A DNA stretch of 64,000 nt from Peromyscus leucopus (GCF_004664715.2 NC_051068.1:55004953-55068952), one strand, 5' to 3'; shown: positions 24,359-38,514, counted from the first letter of the stretch. Made by a program: numbers and translations. Notes: a model not told the origin generated them from the letters alone.

Positions 24359-26381
24359 CTATTCTATCTTAACCAGTGTTTATATGACTTGATTTTAATT
24401 GACTTGAGGTTTTTTTTTTTTTTATAAACATTGCCCATTTGGTTTTATTGTGATAACAGTCTTTATTTTTTCATCTTTGAGTGGGATCGGGCATCAAGCC
24501 CCTAATGAGGTGTTCTGTGGGTTTCCTGAGGGAAGAAGGCTGAGGTTTCTTATTTGCATTATTGTAACTGAATACTTAAAGCAGTGCTATGTACCATTTT
24601 AAATGTAGATTCAATTATTTATTTATTTATCAAACAGTTCTAAGGGTGAAGTAAACACATTCCACAAATAATGAATTAGAAGGAGGAAGTTTATTTGACT
24701 TCTTTGAAATATAAACACTAAAAAGTTAAAAGTGTTGTTTTCTACAGAGTGATTACATTTTTTTCCCTTTCGATATTGTGGCCAAAGGATGTTAACTTCC
24801 ACTGTATGTTCTAGAAAGGCTTATTGATATTTTAGCTTGTTCATTGGTTGTTAATATTACCTACATCTTCTGAAAGGATCTTTGCTGTCATTTCTTCAAA
24901 TAAGCTTTTGTTATCCGATTTCAAAATGTCTGACACATTTTGCTTTTGTCTATTTACAAATACTATGCTTCCAACATGAAGAAAAATGTTTTAAATATTC
25001 ATTCTATTCTGTGACCATTATTCAATAATGAGAGATCTTAATGATGTATGTACTGCTCAGTTGCTGTTTAGTATTTTCCTAATTTTATATACATTCTTAC
25101 CTATACATGATAATCTTTCCTTGAGAACAAAACCAGCAGGGGAAATTCTATTTTATACCCATGAAGAAAAGAGTGGAGAGTAAATAAAAAAAGGACCCAT
25201 GGACACTAAGTTAAAAACAGTCCTATATTTGTGTGTGCATATATATATAATATTATTATTTATTTATGAATATATAATTATGTATATATAATTTTGAGAC
25301 TTATGTGTATATCTACCTTTATCATCTATTTGTACATTTATAATCCACATATATTAAATAAAGCTAGATATAGGGTTAGAAATGTCGTCTTATATATTTT
25401 GCAGAGATTATTAAATAATAAAAGTAAGCAGCATGTTCTGGGTTTCTACATTGCTGTGAATGCTGATTGTCTGTGAAGAAGTTATAAAACACAGAAGCCC
25501 ATGACAACAACGTCAAAAGCCTAACTACAAAACTCAGAGATTTTGAGAATAAGTCTATGATAAAACACAACAGATATAAAACCTATTTCCTAAAATACCA
25601 AGATTTCAGTGATTTTAAAATATCTATTTTTTTCAGTATTTGAATTTAATACTGTGTAAAATTTTAGATGTCATTTTCTTGTTTGCTTAATATTTCCTCT
25701 GCAGTTGAAATAAATATTAAGATCTGCTGATGGATCAGATGTATTCTTGGCACATATCCATGATTCCATCTGGTTCTTCTCCTCAGGACATTCATTTTTT
25801 AATGACTGGCACTCATTATTCCATAGTTAAATTATTCCACAGTTAAATTATTCCACAGTTAAATTACTTTACTTTATTTCTGTTCTATTGGCCAACTATT
25901 ACCCAGATCTTCGGTCCCAGTTGCAGTAGTATTCATGATCACAGCCTCCATTTGTTTTTATTAAATTTCATTCTACATGGAAAGTTTCTCTTAGTTTCCT
26001 ATGTGGTTGTTTTTGGTTTTGTTCTTCTTGTTGAACTTTTGGCCATGATTTTCATGGATGCATCATCATTTGTCCCCAAACACCAAAAACAAAGGAAAGA
26101 ATAATAGAGTTTTAATATCAGTGCACACTATAAAGTATGACAGCAAGATGAATGAACACTGTTATCATTAAGAAATATTATAATTTTTCTTTTGAGATTT
26201 TTTTTTAAAGCTTTAATTTGTCTGACATAAATATAGCTACTTGGGTTCCTTTTATCCTCCTCTATATAAAAAAATTTTCATAGATCCCTTTGCTTTCAGT
26301 TCTCTGAGTCCTTAAATATGAAATGAGTGTCCTCAGGTTAGCAGAGAGAATTTTTTAAAGATCCATTCATTCAATTACATG

Positions 26382-26384
<3 letters not shown>
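24359..26384. other. AT-rich DNA with a 16-bp tandem repeat
   Basis: No gene or dispersed repeat that I can name. AT-alternating words are dense near 25238-25290, and a 16-bp unit is repeated three times at 25815-25862. Confidence 0.5.
25815..25862. repeat. Tandem repeat, 16-bp unit x3
   Basis: The unit ATTATTCCACAGTTAA occurs three times in direct tandem. The first copy differs by one base (CATAG for CACAG). Confidence 0.95.

Positions 26385-26426
<42 letters not shown>
26385..26426. repeat. (GT)n microsatellite, about 42 bp
   Basis: A perfect GT run 27 bp upstream of the LTR at 26454. Confidence 0.95.
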
Positions 26427-26428
<2 letters not shown>

Positions 26429-26453
26429 CAAGTAGACTAGCCAGAGACTAGAC

Positions 26454-26939
26454 TGTAACACAAATCTTAAAAGGTCTTATTAATAAAAACAAACCCAGGG
26501 CCAGGTATTGGGTGAATACTGGAAGATTAGAGAAGGAGAACAAGCCACAGCCACCTCACCTTGCCAATTCCTCAACTGATTCTGTTTTTTCAAACTAGAA
26601 GCCTCTGAGTCCTCATAGAGAATGAATCTCAGCTGAACTGTTGCTAAAAGCCTAAAAGCTTAACCAGCTCTAGTTCCTGGTCCTCACATCCAATATACCT
26701 TTCTGCTTCCTGTCATCACTTCCTGGGATTAAAGACATATGTCACTATGCCTGGCTGTTTCCAGTGTGGCTTTGAACTCAGAGATCCAGAAGGATCTTTG
26801 CCTCCAGAATGCTAGGATTAAAGGTGTGTGTGCCACTATTTTCTGGCCTCTATGTCTATCTAGTGGCTGTTCTGTTCTCTGACCCCAAAAAACTTTATTA
26901 GAACACACAATATATTGGAGGACATAATATATCACCACA
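26454..26939 (-). mobile_element. Solo LTR, cricetid family B, minus copy (486 bp)
   Basis: A perfect 6-bp duplication CTAGAC (26448-26453 and 26940-26945) flanks it. On the minus strand it begins TGTGGTGATATATTATG and ends TAAGATTTGTGTTACA. It carries two B1-like blocks on the minus strand (CACACCTTTAATCCTAGCAT and ATATGTCTTTAATCCCAGGA), and the same CTGGGTTTGTTTTTATTAAT end segment as the other copies. No internal genes. Confidence 0.88.
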
Positions 26940-27178
26940 CTAGACTATTCAGGTTCTGCCTCCTTACCATATTTTACCTCTCCTCTTCTGTTCTCAACTT
27001 TCTCCAGGTGTTCAGTTGCATTGTTTCACAATGAATTTGAGTGAGGAAAGTAAGAACAGTTTAACTGGGTAACACCCTTGTCAGCTAAGAACATTCTTTA
27101 CTTCTGGGGGAAAAGTGATCAGGAAAGCAATTCCCCTTCCCCTGAACTGTGCTGATGAGTAAAAGGGGTAAAGGAGGC

Positions 27179-27853
<675 letters not shown>

Positions 27854-28039
27854 GAAGTTAGATTAATTTTTTTTATCATTCTCTTCAATATAGCCATTAT
27901 TATTTTGTGCTCATCATGGTACTGCAATGGTTGACTCAGTTCATTACCTCTTACAAAAAATGTTTTGACTGTATATCACTAAGTCTGTCTTTCTGTAGCC
28001 TATTAAAGGTTTGTATTCTCTCTGTGTCTCTGTCTATGC

Positions 28040-28041
<2 letters not shown>

Positions 28042-28089
<48 letters not shown>
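28042..28089. repeat. (TG)n microsatellite, about 48 bp
   Basis: A perfect TG run preceded by a CT/TG-rich leader. Confidence 0.95.
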
Positions 28090-28091
<2 letters not shown>

Positions 28092-28109
28092 GATGGGGTT
28101 GTGTGTACA

Positions 28110-28380
28110 TTCATGTTTGTGAGTGTGGGCAAAAACTGTAATTGTGTTTGAAAAGTCCAAGTTTTGTCCTTACTTTCTTCCTTTCTGAAAGTTTTTTTCT
28201 TCTTTGTTTATGCGAATTACAAGCTATCTGGCCCTTCATCTGCTGATTCTCATGTCTCTGCCTCCCATCTTCTCATGGGAGCACAGATGTTACAGATGCA
28301 AGATATCACACCCAGATGTATATAAGTTCTGCAAACTCATGCTAGCAGTGCTTTACCTACTGAACCATCTCCCTAGCTCC
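28110..28380 (-). repeat. SINE-like remnant
   Basis: The stretch ends CTACTGAACCATCTCCCTAGCTCC, the reverse complement of a B2/B3-type SINE head. The middle (CATGTCTCTGCCTCCCATC) is diverged. Its left part may simply be the TG-rich tail of the same element. The family is uncertain. Confidence 0.45.
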
Positions 28381-28948
28381 AGGAGACTTCTAGTCTTCCC
28401 ATTTATGTGACATAATATAAATACACTACGAGGTCTAGATTTTTTCCTTCCCATCACAATATAACTTGTTCTTTATCAAACCTTAGGTTGTTTGGTTTGC
28501 AAAATTTACTGTATTTTGAAGTGTTGTTGTTTCTTTATTTACCTTTGCTCCTCACACCTAGAACCCAAGTTAAGTTAATGTTTTATTGTGTAGTATCTGC
28601 AATTTCAATGCTACTTTATACATTAAGTTAATATTTTATCCTACTATATGAATAATTATCAATACTTATTAAATTCCCTGAAGTAAGAATTTTAAAAGGA
28701 AACAAAATTTTTTCCTTTCTCCTTTAAACTTAATATGAAATTCTTTGCACAGTTAAAATTTTGCCTTCCACAGATAATATGATCCTATAGTTAAAAGACC
28801 TAAAGATTGCCGCAGCAAACTCTAAGATTGGAAAAACACTTTCAGAAATTAAGTAATGCACAAAATTAACATTCAAAAATCAGTAACTTTTTGTTTAGCC
28901 AAAATGAATATGATGAGGAAGAAATGAGGAAAACACCCCCAAACACAG
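28381..28948. other. Unrecognised AT-rich DNA
   Basis: No gene or nameable repeat is visible. Confidence 0.5.
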
Positions 28949-29364
28949 TGTCTTAGTTGGGGTTACTATTGCTATGATGAAACACCACAGCCCAAAGGCA
29001 AGTTAGGGAGGAAAGTGTTTTTTCAGCTTACACTTCTACATTGCTGTTCATCACCAAAATAAACTTGGGACAGGAACTCAAGCAGGGCTGTAACCTTGTG
29101 TCAGGAGCTGATGCAGAGGCCATAAGGAGTGCTGCTTACTAACTTGCTGCTGTCCATGGCTTGGCTTGCTCACCCTGCATTCTTATAGAGCCCAGGACCA
29201 CCAGACCACCAACAATGTTTGGACCTCCCCACATCAATCATTAATTAAGAAAATTATGTTACACAGGCTGCAGCCCAATTTTATGGAAGCATTTTCTAAA
29301 TCAATGTTCCTTCCTCCCAGATGACTACACACTCTGTCAAGATGATATATAACTAGCTGTGACA
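28949..29364 (-). mobile_element. ORR1-type MaLR LTR, minus
   Basis: The plus strand reads TGTCTTAGTTGGGGTTACTA, GGCAAGTTAGGGAGGAAAGT, GGAGCTGATGCAGAGGCCAT and ATCAATCATTAATTAAGAAA, the reverse complement of an ORR1 LTR. It covers most of the consensus I remember, lacking the extreme 5' end. No perfect target duplication was found. Confidence 0.85.
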
Positions 29365-30739
29365 CCTCGCTCACATTTTTGAAGGAGTTATGTATAGGTT
29401 GGCTGAGTGGTGGCAGCAGTGAATCTGCTGCATGCACAGGGGTGATAATGAGAAACATATCCAGGAGAGCACACCTGGGGGAGAATGAGACCTGTTGTAG
29501 AAATGGCATGCAGAGAGAAGGGTATAGTATTCAAAGGTGCCATCTAAGGTAATTATTTACCACAATATACTTAATGGGCTTATAAATAAATGGAAAAATG
29601 GAGTTTTAAAATATTAATTCTTATAGAAATAATACTTAAATTTTACCATTATGACAGACATCTGGTTGGTCTGAACAACAAAATAAAAGATATAGAGAAG
29701 TCTACTAAAATGAAATGTAGCTAGGTCGTGACATCAGTAACATTCAAATTCCTCATCTTAATATTTTGGAAGTCATTATAATAAACAGAGATGATGACTA
29801 GATATATCTGTACATTTCTATGTGGAGATTTGTATTTATTTATGAGTTATGCCATAACATATCCTCAAATTATGCATGAAAAATATCAGTTTTATTTTGA
29901 TGTGTTGTTTAACAAGAAGAACAAAACCAAATAATATCAACTATCATTATTTTCTTCACTTTGGGATGGAAATCATCTTTTATTTCAAGAGTAATTATCT
30001 TTTAGAGGTAGATCTAAGATGACAACTTTTAGTACTCCATTAGCCATGACCATATAAAGAGAGTGTGTAGACTTCTGTAAAGAATTGCACAAAGCAAGCA
30101 GAGGTAGGGGCATAATCCTGGGATGGTTGCTGTGTTTAAAAGTTTAAGCAATGTCTTTGCTAATTATGATACTCAATAGAAAATAGCTGCTTCATACATT
30201 TGGGTTTAGATTAAATTATGTATTTAATGTTGTACCCATTCCTCTTAAATCCTATCTGCATTCAGCATTTCATAGTTTTCAGAAGACTTGGATCTTAATA
30301 CAAATGAAAAAAAATTTATATGTAATTAAAAAAAATTTAATCCTGACTTTTATTTTGAAGATAAGAGTAGACATCATGGGCTTTTTAGGAAAACAGAGAA
30401 TATTTCATGTACTTCAAGGGCAGGAAACTTATCCTAAGTATAATTAGTCAAGTAGGTTTATAAAAATGATAAAGATTATATGTTATCTATTAACAAAATT
30501 AGCAATAGATGATAACACCACCTATATAATGGTAGATAGAAGAAAGGGGAAGAGAAAGCACAAAATTCTATACTAAGTTTGAATCAGATTATTGCTGGCT
30601 CTGTAAGAGCAAGTATCTTTACAGTGGCCTAATGTTAGTGAAGCTATGAGGCCATAGGTTGACTCTGCCCTGAAAGCCTGTTGCAGGATATTTGATCACA
30701 TTGTGAAGCCCAAGATTGTGTTATTTACTAGGAAACCCC
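29365..30739. other. Unrecognised AT-rich DNA
   Basis: No gene or nameable repeat is visible. Confidence 0.5.
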
Positions 30740-31112
30740 ATTTCCAGTTGTGATGTGGCTCAATCCTAGTACTCACCTTTAATCCTAGAGCATTTGCTTA
30801 TTGTAAAAATGATAAAATAAAAACAACATTCCATAGGTCAAGAGGCAGAACAAACAACCAATTGACTGGAAGTAACCACAGAGTATGAGGGAAGTGGTAA
30901 GTCAGGGAAAGAGAGACACAGGAAGTAGAAGGAAGGGACAGATACCTGGTTGAAGTTTTGTTTTCAGACAAAGTATGAGAGAGTTTCTTTCTGAGACAAA
31001 GGCAAGGTCACCTGGTTGTTTTCTCTGCCTCTTGGAGGTAGCAGGTTTTTATCCTAGCATCTAGATCCCAAGTCCTATTGGTAAAATAAAATGATAGAGA
31101 CTTAGTTAAAAC
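30740..31112 (+). repeat. Probable LTR-like dispersed repeat, family not named
   Basis: The stretch combines a B1-like word (ACTCACCTTTAATCCTAGAG), a purine-rich segment (GAAGGGACAGATACCTGGTT) and a TGGTAAAATAAAATGATAGAGACTT end that reads like an LTR border. I believe similar sequence is dispersed in rodent genomes, but I cannot assign a family or exact ends. Confidence 0.4.
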
Positions 31113-31316
31113 AACATTTGTCTTCCTATGGAGAAGCAGCTAAAGCAGACACTGGGACATGAAGATCTCCCATCCTGCTGCCTAAACAGCAAAGCAGCAG
31201 TGGCTGTGGAGATGTAGTCAGCAGCTGAGGCAGTGGTAGAATCTGGTGTAGCCATTGTGCTACAGATATAAAAATAACATTTGCCTCAAAACGTGGGCTG
31301 CAAATATTAGCACATC

Positions 31317-31690
31317 TTTCTTTGGACTGCCAGCTCCTAAATAATGGCACTGAAACTTTATTAACTATGAAAGCTTAGCCTTAGCTTAGGCTCATTCCTA
31401 ACTAACTTTTACAACTTAATTTAATCAGTTTATATTAATCTATATTCTGCCACTTGGTTTGATACCTTTCTTCGTTACCATATGTCAGACTTACAACACA
31501 TCTGGCCGGCAAATCTTCCCTGTCTCAGATTCTTTCCCAGAGTTTGTGTCTCTCCGCAGAAGTCACACCTTCCTCTCCTGCCTCTCTATTGACCATTCAG
31601 CTATTTATTATACCAATTTAAAAGGTTCCTTGCGCAGGTGAGGAAGGACAGAGACACATCTTTACACAGTGTACAAAATGATTATCCCAC
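31317..31690 (+). repeat. LTR-like repeat, family C, copy 1
   Basis: It runs from TTTCTTTGGACTGCCAGCTCC to GTGTACAAAATGATTATCCCA. It matches the copy at 56891 along its whole length (AATAATGGCA, AACTATGAAAGCTTAGCCTT, TTAATCTATATTCTGCCAC, CAGCTATTTATTATACCA, CAGGTGAGGAAGGACAGAGA). The right part resembles family A (CTATTGACCATTCAGC against CACTGGCCAATCAG), so the two may be related LTR lineages. No target duplication was identified. Confidence 0.65.
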
Positions 31691-34600
31691 TCGAATCCAG
31701 GGAAAGAGAAGAAAAATACTCAGCTTTCCTTCTTCTTTCTTCTCATTTCCACTTTCCTCTTCCATTTTCTCAAATAATTCACAGACTCTTCCCATTGACA
31801 AGATGTGTGAAGAACCTGGAACATAGTGTAAACAGAAGTGCAGCTTGGACCTGCAGCATTTGTCCTTCATGTGCATGATCTGGACTCAATCTCCAGCACC
31901 TGGGGATGAGAGGACTAGAAAGATAATTGTTTTGCCCAGGAAAAAGACAGATCCAAAGCTGAAGTACCCAAGTGGTAAGATACAATGGGCAACCTGTGAG
32001 AAGTGTTGAAACAGTTTATGATTTTTACCAATGTATATCAGTACTTCCTGAGCGTGAACAAGGATATGATACAACGTTGGATAGGGTCATATTTGTTAAC
32101 AAATACTATAGATTCCATATTCTATGACCCCCAAAATTACAAAGAAAATTACAGAATTTTTACATGACTGGAGGCCTGAAACAGATGTTTTCTGCTTTGA
32201 ATAAAATAGGCAATGTACATGGCACTTACTGTTCTATGAAACAGGGTAATAAAGATTTCAGGAATCTAGAACACTAGAGCAGATTTTCCTGTGACCACTT
32301 CTCACTTTTTCCTGACTAGTTGATTGAAAATTTCCAGAAGGCATTTTGTTCACTGAAACCATAGAAAATGCCTTGATGATGCATCCAGCCATTGCTGTGA
32401 GGCCATGTGCTCACAATGTCTGTGGAATGAAATGGGAAATGGTATGAGGTCTGTTACCTGCTCCCTGGCTTCCTGTAATTCATCAGAGCAGGTGCATTTC
32501 AAAATGTCAGTGACTAATTTGTGTACCAAATCACTAAAAATAAGATGAATATTGTGGTCATTATAGATGGCAAAGTAGTAGCAAACATCAAAATAGTTAG
32601 GCCTGAAAATGACATTGGTTTTGGTGTGTTGTTGCTTTAAGAAGAATTTGCTATATCACAAGATGTTTATATTCTGAAATTGTAGTTCATTTTCAATTTC
32701 CATTTACCACATAATTGGAATACTGGGTAAAAAAATGAACATAGTCTGATATCAAGCAAGGAGATATCTAAATACATTCATTCAACTGGAATGTTTGCTT
32801 AGAAATTTAAAATACCATTTGTCCACCATAAAGAGCAAATCTTAAGGAATTGAAAACTGCCTTGGGTTCCCCTCACCATGCTCCTAGTGTGTCATGAATG
32901 GTTGTCATTATTTCCATGGTGTGGAATAGACGTATCATGACCTGAAATAACATCAATACTCTTTCCAATCCTTATGATATGAGGGTTATTATTGTTAAAA
33001 TGTCATTAAAATGTAGAAATATTTTTAATACCATATTTGAGAAGAATTACAGACATAATTGCTGTGATTATGGATGGATGATTCCTCTCATATCTGCTGC
33101 CAATTTACCTACTTGACTGATGCACAATATAGATGGTCCCAGAAGAATAAGAGTGGGTTATTCTGAGTTAAATCAAATGTGACTGTAACTTTAGGAAGTT
33201 ATCAGATTTGACTTTGCATCTAAAACAAGCTAGCTGATCTTTTAAGTTTGAAATACAATAAAATACCCAGGGAATGATTCTCATTCTGTTAATAAACACC
33301 ATCAGAAGTTGTCTTCCACCTAAGTCATGTGTATGTGTCTTCATGATTTAATTGCTTAACCATATCAAATACATAACCAAAGACTTGTGAAAGGGTCTCC
33401 ATCAAAGGGACATTTTTCTGGTTTGTTCAATATCTTTGCTGATAATAAGTCAAAGAAATAAGAATCATATAAGGAATTATGAACAGTGTCATGAATGCCA
33501 GAGAAGAGGAAATTTTATGAACAATTAGCCCAGTGCTACTATGACATCATTTCTACTTGACATGCTAAAGATATGTTAACATTGTCTGATGTGCATTACT
33601 GTGCTCATAAATTATAAGAGTGAATAAAAGTCTCAGCAGGTAGAATTTGGAGTAAAACATTAAAATTTTAAAGTAAAAACTGGAAAATTTGCAGATATAA
33701 TTTGATTGATGTGAGTGACTTTTCAAAAACACATCATGTAAATTTTAAGTGATTATTTTCCCTGGATAAACATATGGATAGAGTATTCCAGTTGTTATTG
33801 AATGTAAAGATATGTTTCTAAGATTAAACATTATTAAAGTAGATATATCAGAAGAAGAGGTATGTGAAACATAAAATGCTGTGCTATATAGACATCATTC
33901 AATATTTTCTTCTGGATAACTCTTTGTTAAACTGTTCATGGACAAATCGAATGTACTAGCAGGAATTCAACCCACTAAAAATACCAAATATTTAGTATTT
34001 GACTGATCAGGGTGTGTGACTGAACATTTAGCTGACACAGTGAGCATTTGATATAGCAGTATTCCCAGGGAACTAGTGGTCTGCAACAGGTTGCCTGTGC
34101 TGAGAACTTCCTTCTTGAAGAGAGTTTTTTCACTTATTGTGCATACAGATTTACCTTTCCAGTCAAGTTCATTATTTGCATGTTTACAAAGGGTTTCTAA
34201 ATGATGTTGCTTGTGAACAAATAACACATTTCATACAAGATGAAGTTTAGTTAGGAACATCCTTACAGAACTGACTGCTCATGCCATATTTAGGTTCATT
34301 TTGAAGCAGCTGGCTTAGCTGAGTAGTGGCCACCTAGTTATCTAGTGTCACCAATCTGTACACAGAACTTACTCATCATATAACTGGAATTTATGCCTTA
34401 TGATTAACACACCCTCATTTCTACACCATCATCTCCTAACAACTGTATACTGTTCTGTTTCCATAACTATGTCTTTTATTATTCAATGAATAAATGACTT
34501 TTTCTACTATTTCTCTATTTGACTTATTTTATTTTACATAATACCTATAAGGTCATCCACATTGTTGCAAATGTCAGAATTTCCTTCTGCTTATAATTTT

Positions 34601-35379
34601 AATAGATTTAATGTCTATAAAATTTCATAAAGATAAATAACAGCCCTAACATGAACCATTTTTTTTCTTTCCCTTCACCATGGCCTTTATATCTCAGGAA
34701 ACAACAATGAAATATCATTTTCTCTTTTATTACATACCTCATGATGTCTGAATCAGACTCACCACACTCAGTCATCTCACTTTTAATCTTGTCCATATTT
34801 AATTCATTGTTTAAGAAGAATGTGTTTTAGTATCTTCCACAAAGAGGACACATAGTGCAAAATGTCCAAATTCTCCCAGAGTTGGTGTGTCATGGTGTCT
34901 AAGGAGAATCATGTCACGGCCAGGCTTTCCAATCATATCTGAATAGTCAGGGGCCCAGAGACAGAAATGTAGCCCCACACCCATTACAGTATTTCTTTTT
35001 CGTGGCTAAGAAATAGTCCAACACACATGTACACGCTGATTTATATTTGAGTTGTGTCTCAATAAATCTTCTGTTAAGTTAAAATAATAAAAAGTAAGGT
35101 GAATTTAATTCACCCAATCGACTGAAGAATAATGAAGTACACTATGGAGCACCAGTTGTTATCTTTTGTCAACTCATGGCTGATGGAGGCTGTTGTTTAT
35201 TGCCTTCACAAACCATCATGAGACACTCTCTAATTATGTTCTGATAAATCAAGAAAAAGAATAACAAAAAAAATTGAAATACAGCTTTTAGTTAATTCAC
35301 TTCCACATCACCATACAATAGAAAATCCATAACTTGAACCATCCATGAGAATAGCAGAATATCACTAGGAATAATTTCA
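31691..35379. other. Unrecognised AT-rich DNA
   Basis: About 3.7 kb with no gene, RNA or repeat that I can name. Short open frames at 33967-34227 and elsewhere have no recognisable domain. Confidence 0.5.
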
Positions 35380-36050
35380 TTGGTTTTATTTTATTTTACT
35401 TTATTATTATTGGGGGGGTCACTCCTGTTTGGTTCTACCCCAGGTTTCTGGGCTATCCAGTCTCTGGTTCCTGGCCATCTAGTCTGTGTCAGGCATGGTC
35501 TCCAACTCCTAAGAGTGGACCTCAAACTACAGCAGACATTTTGTTGGCCACTCCCACTAGTCTTGTATGACCATTGCCCCAGCACATCTTGCAGGTGGGA
35601 CAGAGTTGAAAGTTCTGTGCATAGGTCGGTATCCAGGTTTCTCTTTTGGTAGCCTGCAGAGTACCTTTTCACACCCAAGAGACTAAAACATATGGGTGTG
35701 GGCTCCATTCAGTCACCAGCTCTACCTCTCTTCCTTCAATGATCTGTGTGGATATTGTCCTTAACAACAGGGAACTGCTGTTAGTTTTCACAGAGTGATC
35801 CTTTGCCTTAGCATCAACCTGGGTTGTTTGGGGATCCCTACAGGACCCCCTCAGCCCACAACTCAATCAAATGCAACCCTGACCCAATACTAGAAGCCTT
35901 CCTGGGCTAAAAAAGGTGGCCAGTCGAGAATGCGTATCCTCCATTACTAGGAGTCCTCACAAGGGTCACCTTCATAGATTCCAGGAAGTTCCATTAAACT
36001 AGGTTTACACACAGCTACCCAAATGCCCCCAATTCCATTCCTGTTCCTTC

Positions 36051-36195
<145 letters not shown>

Positions 36196-36481
36196 AATAC
36201 TCTCTCCCACCCTCACCCCCACCTAATCCCTCTCACTCACATTCTCACATACTCCAGGTCTACTAGTAAAATCTGTTTTATTTCCCCTTCCTAAGGAGTT
36301 CCCTACATCCTCCACGAGGCTCCCCCTTTCCTAACCGATCTAGGTCTGTAGATTGTAACTTGATTATCATTTAATTAAGAGCTAATATTTCCTTGTGAGT
36401 GCATAGCTTATTTGTCTTTCTGGGTCAGGTTACCTCACTCAGGATAATACTTTCTACATACACCCATTTGCCTGAAAATTT

Positions 36482-37565
36482 CATAGTGTCATTTATTTTT
36501 ATTTTTACTTAATTTTTAAATTTTATTCATTTATTTTATATCTCAACTGCAGTTTCCCTTCCCTCCTCTCCATCCAGTACCTCCCCCACCTCCTCTCTAC
36601 CCCCACAATCCTATATTTCTCTATTTTTATTCTTAGAAGGCCAGGCCTCCGATGGATATCAATAAAACATGGCATATAAAGTTGCAATAAGACTAAGTAC
36701 ATCCCTATGTATTAAGGCTGGAGAAGGCAACCCAATGTGAGGAACAGGATTCCAAAAGACAGCGAAAGAGTCAAAGACAGCCCCTGCCACACTGTTAGGA
36801 GTCCCACTAGAAGACCAAGCTACACAACTGTGGTGATGTATTGCATATCCTAATAAAATTTGCCTGAGGATCAGAGAACAGAAAAAGCCACTAGATTAAA
36901 CATAGAGGCCAGGCAGTGGTGACACACACCTTTAATCCTAGCATTCAGGAGGCAGAGATTCATCTGGACCTCTGTGAGCTCAAAGCCACCCTGGACTACA
37001 TGAGATTGACTCCATCTGGGAGAGAAAATAGAGCCAGGCAGTGGTGGCACACACCTTTAATCCCAGTACTGGGAAGCACACACGCCTTTAATCCCAGGAA
37101 GTGATGGCTGAGCGGAGAAAGGTGTATAATGTATGAGGAGACAGGAACTAAAGGCTTTTCAGCAGAAGCGTCCCTTTCATCTAGAGGCTTTTTCGGCTGA
37201 AGCCTTTTTGGCTGAGGAAGCTCATTCGGCTAGGACCTATCGGCTGAGGCTTTTTCAGGCTGAGCAGTTGGTGAGGTAAGAAGTGGTGGCTGTGGCTTGT
37301 TCCTGTGTTTCTCTCATCTTTCAGCACTTACACCAGTATTTACTTCTGGGTTTTTATTATAAGACCTTTTAGAATTTGTGTTACACACAACTGTCTCATA
37401 TAGACAGAGGGCCTAGGTAAGTCCCACCTAGGCTCCATGGTTGTCAGTCCAGTTTCTGTGAACTTCTAGGAACCAATGTTACTTGCTTCTGTTGATTTTC
37501 CTGTGATGTCCTTGATCCCAATGACTCTTATAATCCTTCTTCTCTCTCTTCAGCAGGATCCCCCC
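36482..37565 (-). mobile_element. Younger L1 3' end inserted in the large L1
   Basis: A T-rich tail (36482-36540) is followed by L1 3'UTR landmarks (GGCCAGGCCTCCGATGGATA; AGACCAAGCTACACAACTG). After the LTR it resumes (CAGAGGGCCTAGGTAAGTCC; GTTGATTTTCCTGTGATGTCC; CTCTCTCTTCAGCAGG). It interrupts the ORF2 C-terminal region of the host L1 and is itself interrupted by the LTR at 36829-37385. Confidence 0.75.
36829..37385 (+). mobile_element. Solo LTR, cricetid family B (557 bp, longest copy)
   Basis: A perfect 6-bp duplication CACAAC (36823-36828 and 37386-37391) flanks it. It begins TGTGGTGATGTATTGC and ends GAATTTGTGTTACA. It has AATAAAATTTGCCTGAGGATC, two full B1-like blocks (CACACACCTTTAATCCTAGC and CACACACCTTTAATCCCAGT) plus a third short one, and a section of repeated GGCTTTTTCGGCTGA words (37186-37263) that explains its extra length. 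It is the youngest layer of this three-level nest. Confidence 0.9.
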
Positions 37566-37724
37566 AAGTTTGAGCTCTTGATCTTCCTGTTTCCTCCTCC
37601 CAAGTACTGAGATTAAAGGTGTATGCCACCACTGCCTGCCCTCTATAGGTAAATAGTGTCCAGTTCTGCCTTCTGATATCCAGGAAAGCCTTATTAGTCA
37701 GAACACAAACAAAATATCACACAA
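37566..37724 (-). mobile_element. Partial family B LTR, minus
   Basis: The right end reads AAAATATCACAC, the reverse of the TGTGGTGATATTTT start of family B. It is preceded by the reverse complement of the AATAAGGCTTTCCTGGATATCAG segment and a B1-like block (GATTAAAGGTGTATGCCACC). About two thirds of the element is missing on the left, where L1 sequence begins. Confidence 0.55.
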
Positions 37725-38404
37725 AAAGGAACCACCATAATGACTTCCATAGTGGCTATAAAGGTTTGCACTACCACTAGCAATAGAAAAGTGTTCCTTT
37801 TGCTCTACATCCTCAAGAGCATGGGCTATCACTTGTGTTATTGATCTTAGCCCTTCTGACAGGTACAAGGTAGAATATTAAAATAGTTTTGATTTGCATT
37901 TCCCTGATTGCTAAGAATGTTGAACATTTCTTTGAGTGTTTCCCAGTCATTTGAGATTCCTCTATTGGGAATTCTCTGTTTAAACCTGTACCCCATTTTT
38001 AAATTGGATTATTTGGTTTGTTGATATCAAATTTCTTGAGTTCTTCTAGACTTTGAATATTTGTCCTCTGTCAGATATGAAGTTGGTTAAAATCTTTTCC
38101 TGTTCTGAAGGCTTCTGTTTTTTCCCATTAATGCATAAAAAAACTTTTAAGTTTCATGAGGCTCGATTCATTATCAGTTATAGTGCCGTGCCTGCACTAT
38201 CAGTGTTCTGTTCAGAAAGTCATCTCCTATGTCAATTCATTCAAGGGTTTCCCCCACTTTCTCTTCTATCAATACCAGTGTGTCTGGTTTTATGTTGAAG
38301 TCTTTGGTCCACTTGAGTTTTGTGCAGGAAAAATAAATATGGACCTATTTGCATTCTTCTAAATGAACAAATGTAGTAAGATCAGCAGCATTTGTTGAAA
38401 ATGT

Positions 38405-38475
38405 CTTTTTTCCAGTTTGTACTTTTAATATATATCTAGTATTTTTTCCAGTTTGTACTTCTAATAATATCCAGT
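38405..38475. repeat. Local tandem duplication of about 37 bp
   Basis: The string TTTTTTCCAGTTTGTACTT occurs at about 38407 and again at about 38443, with similar following bases, within the L1 ORF2-related sequence. Confidence 0.8.
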
Positions 38476-38514
38476 TACTTTTCCTTATTCATATTCATCT
38501 CCTCTTTTAATTAA

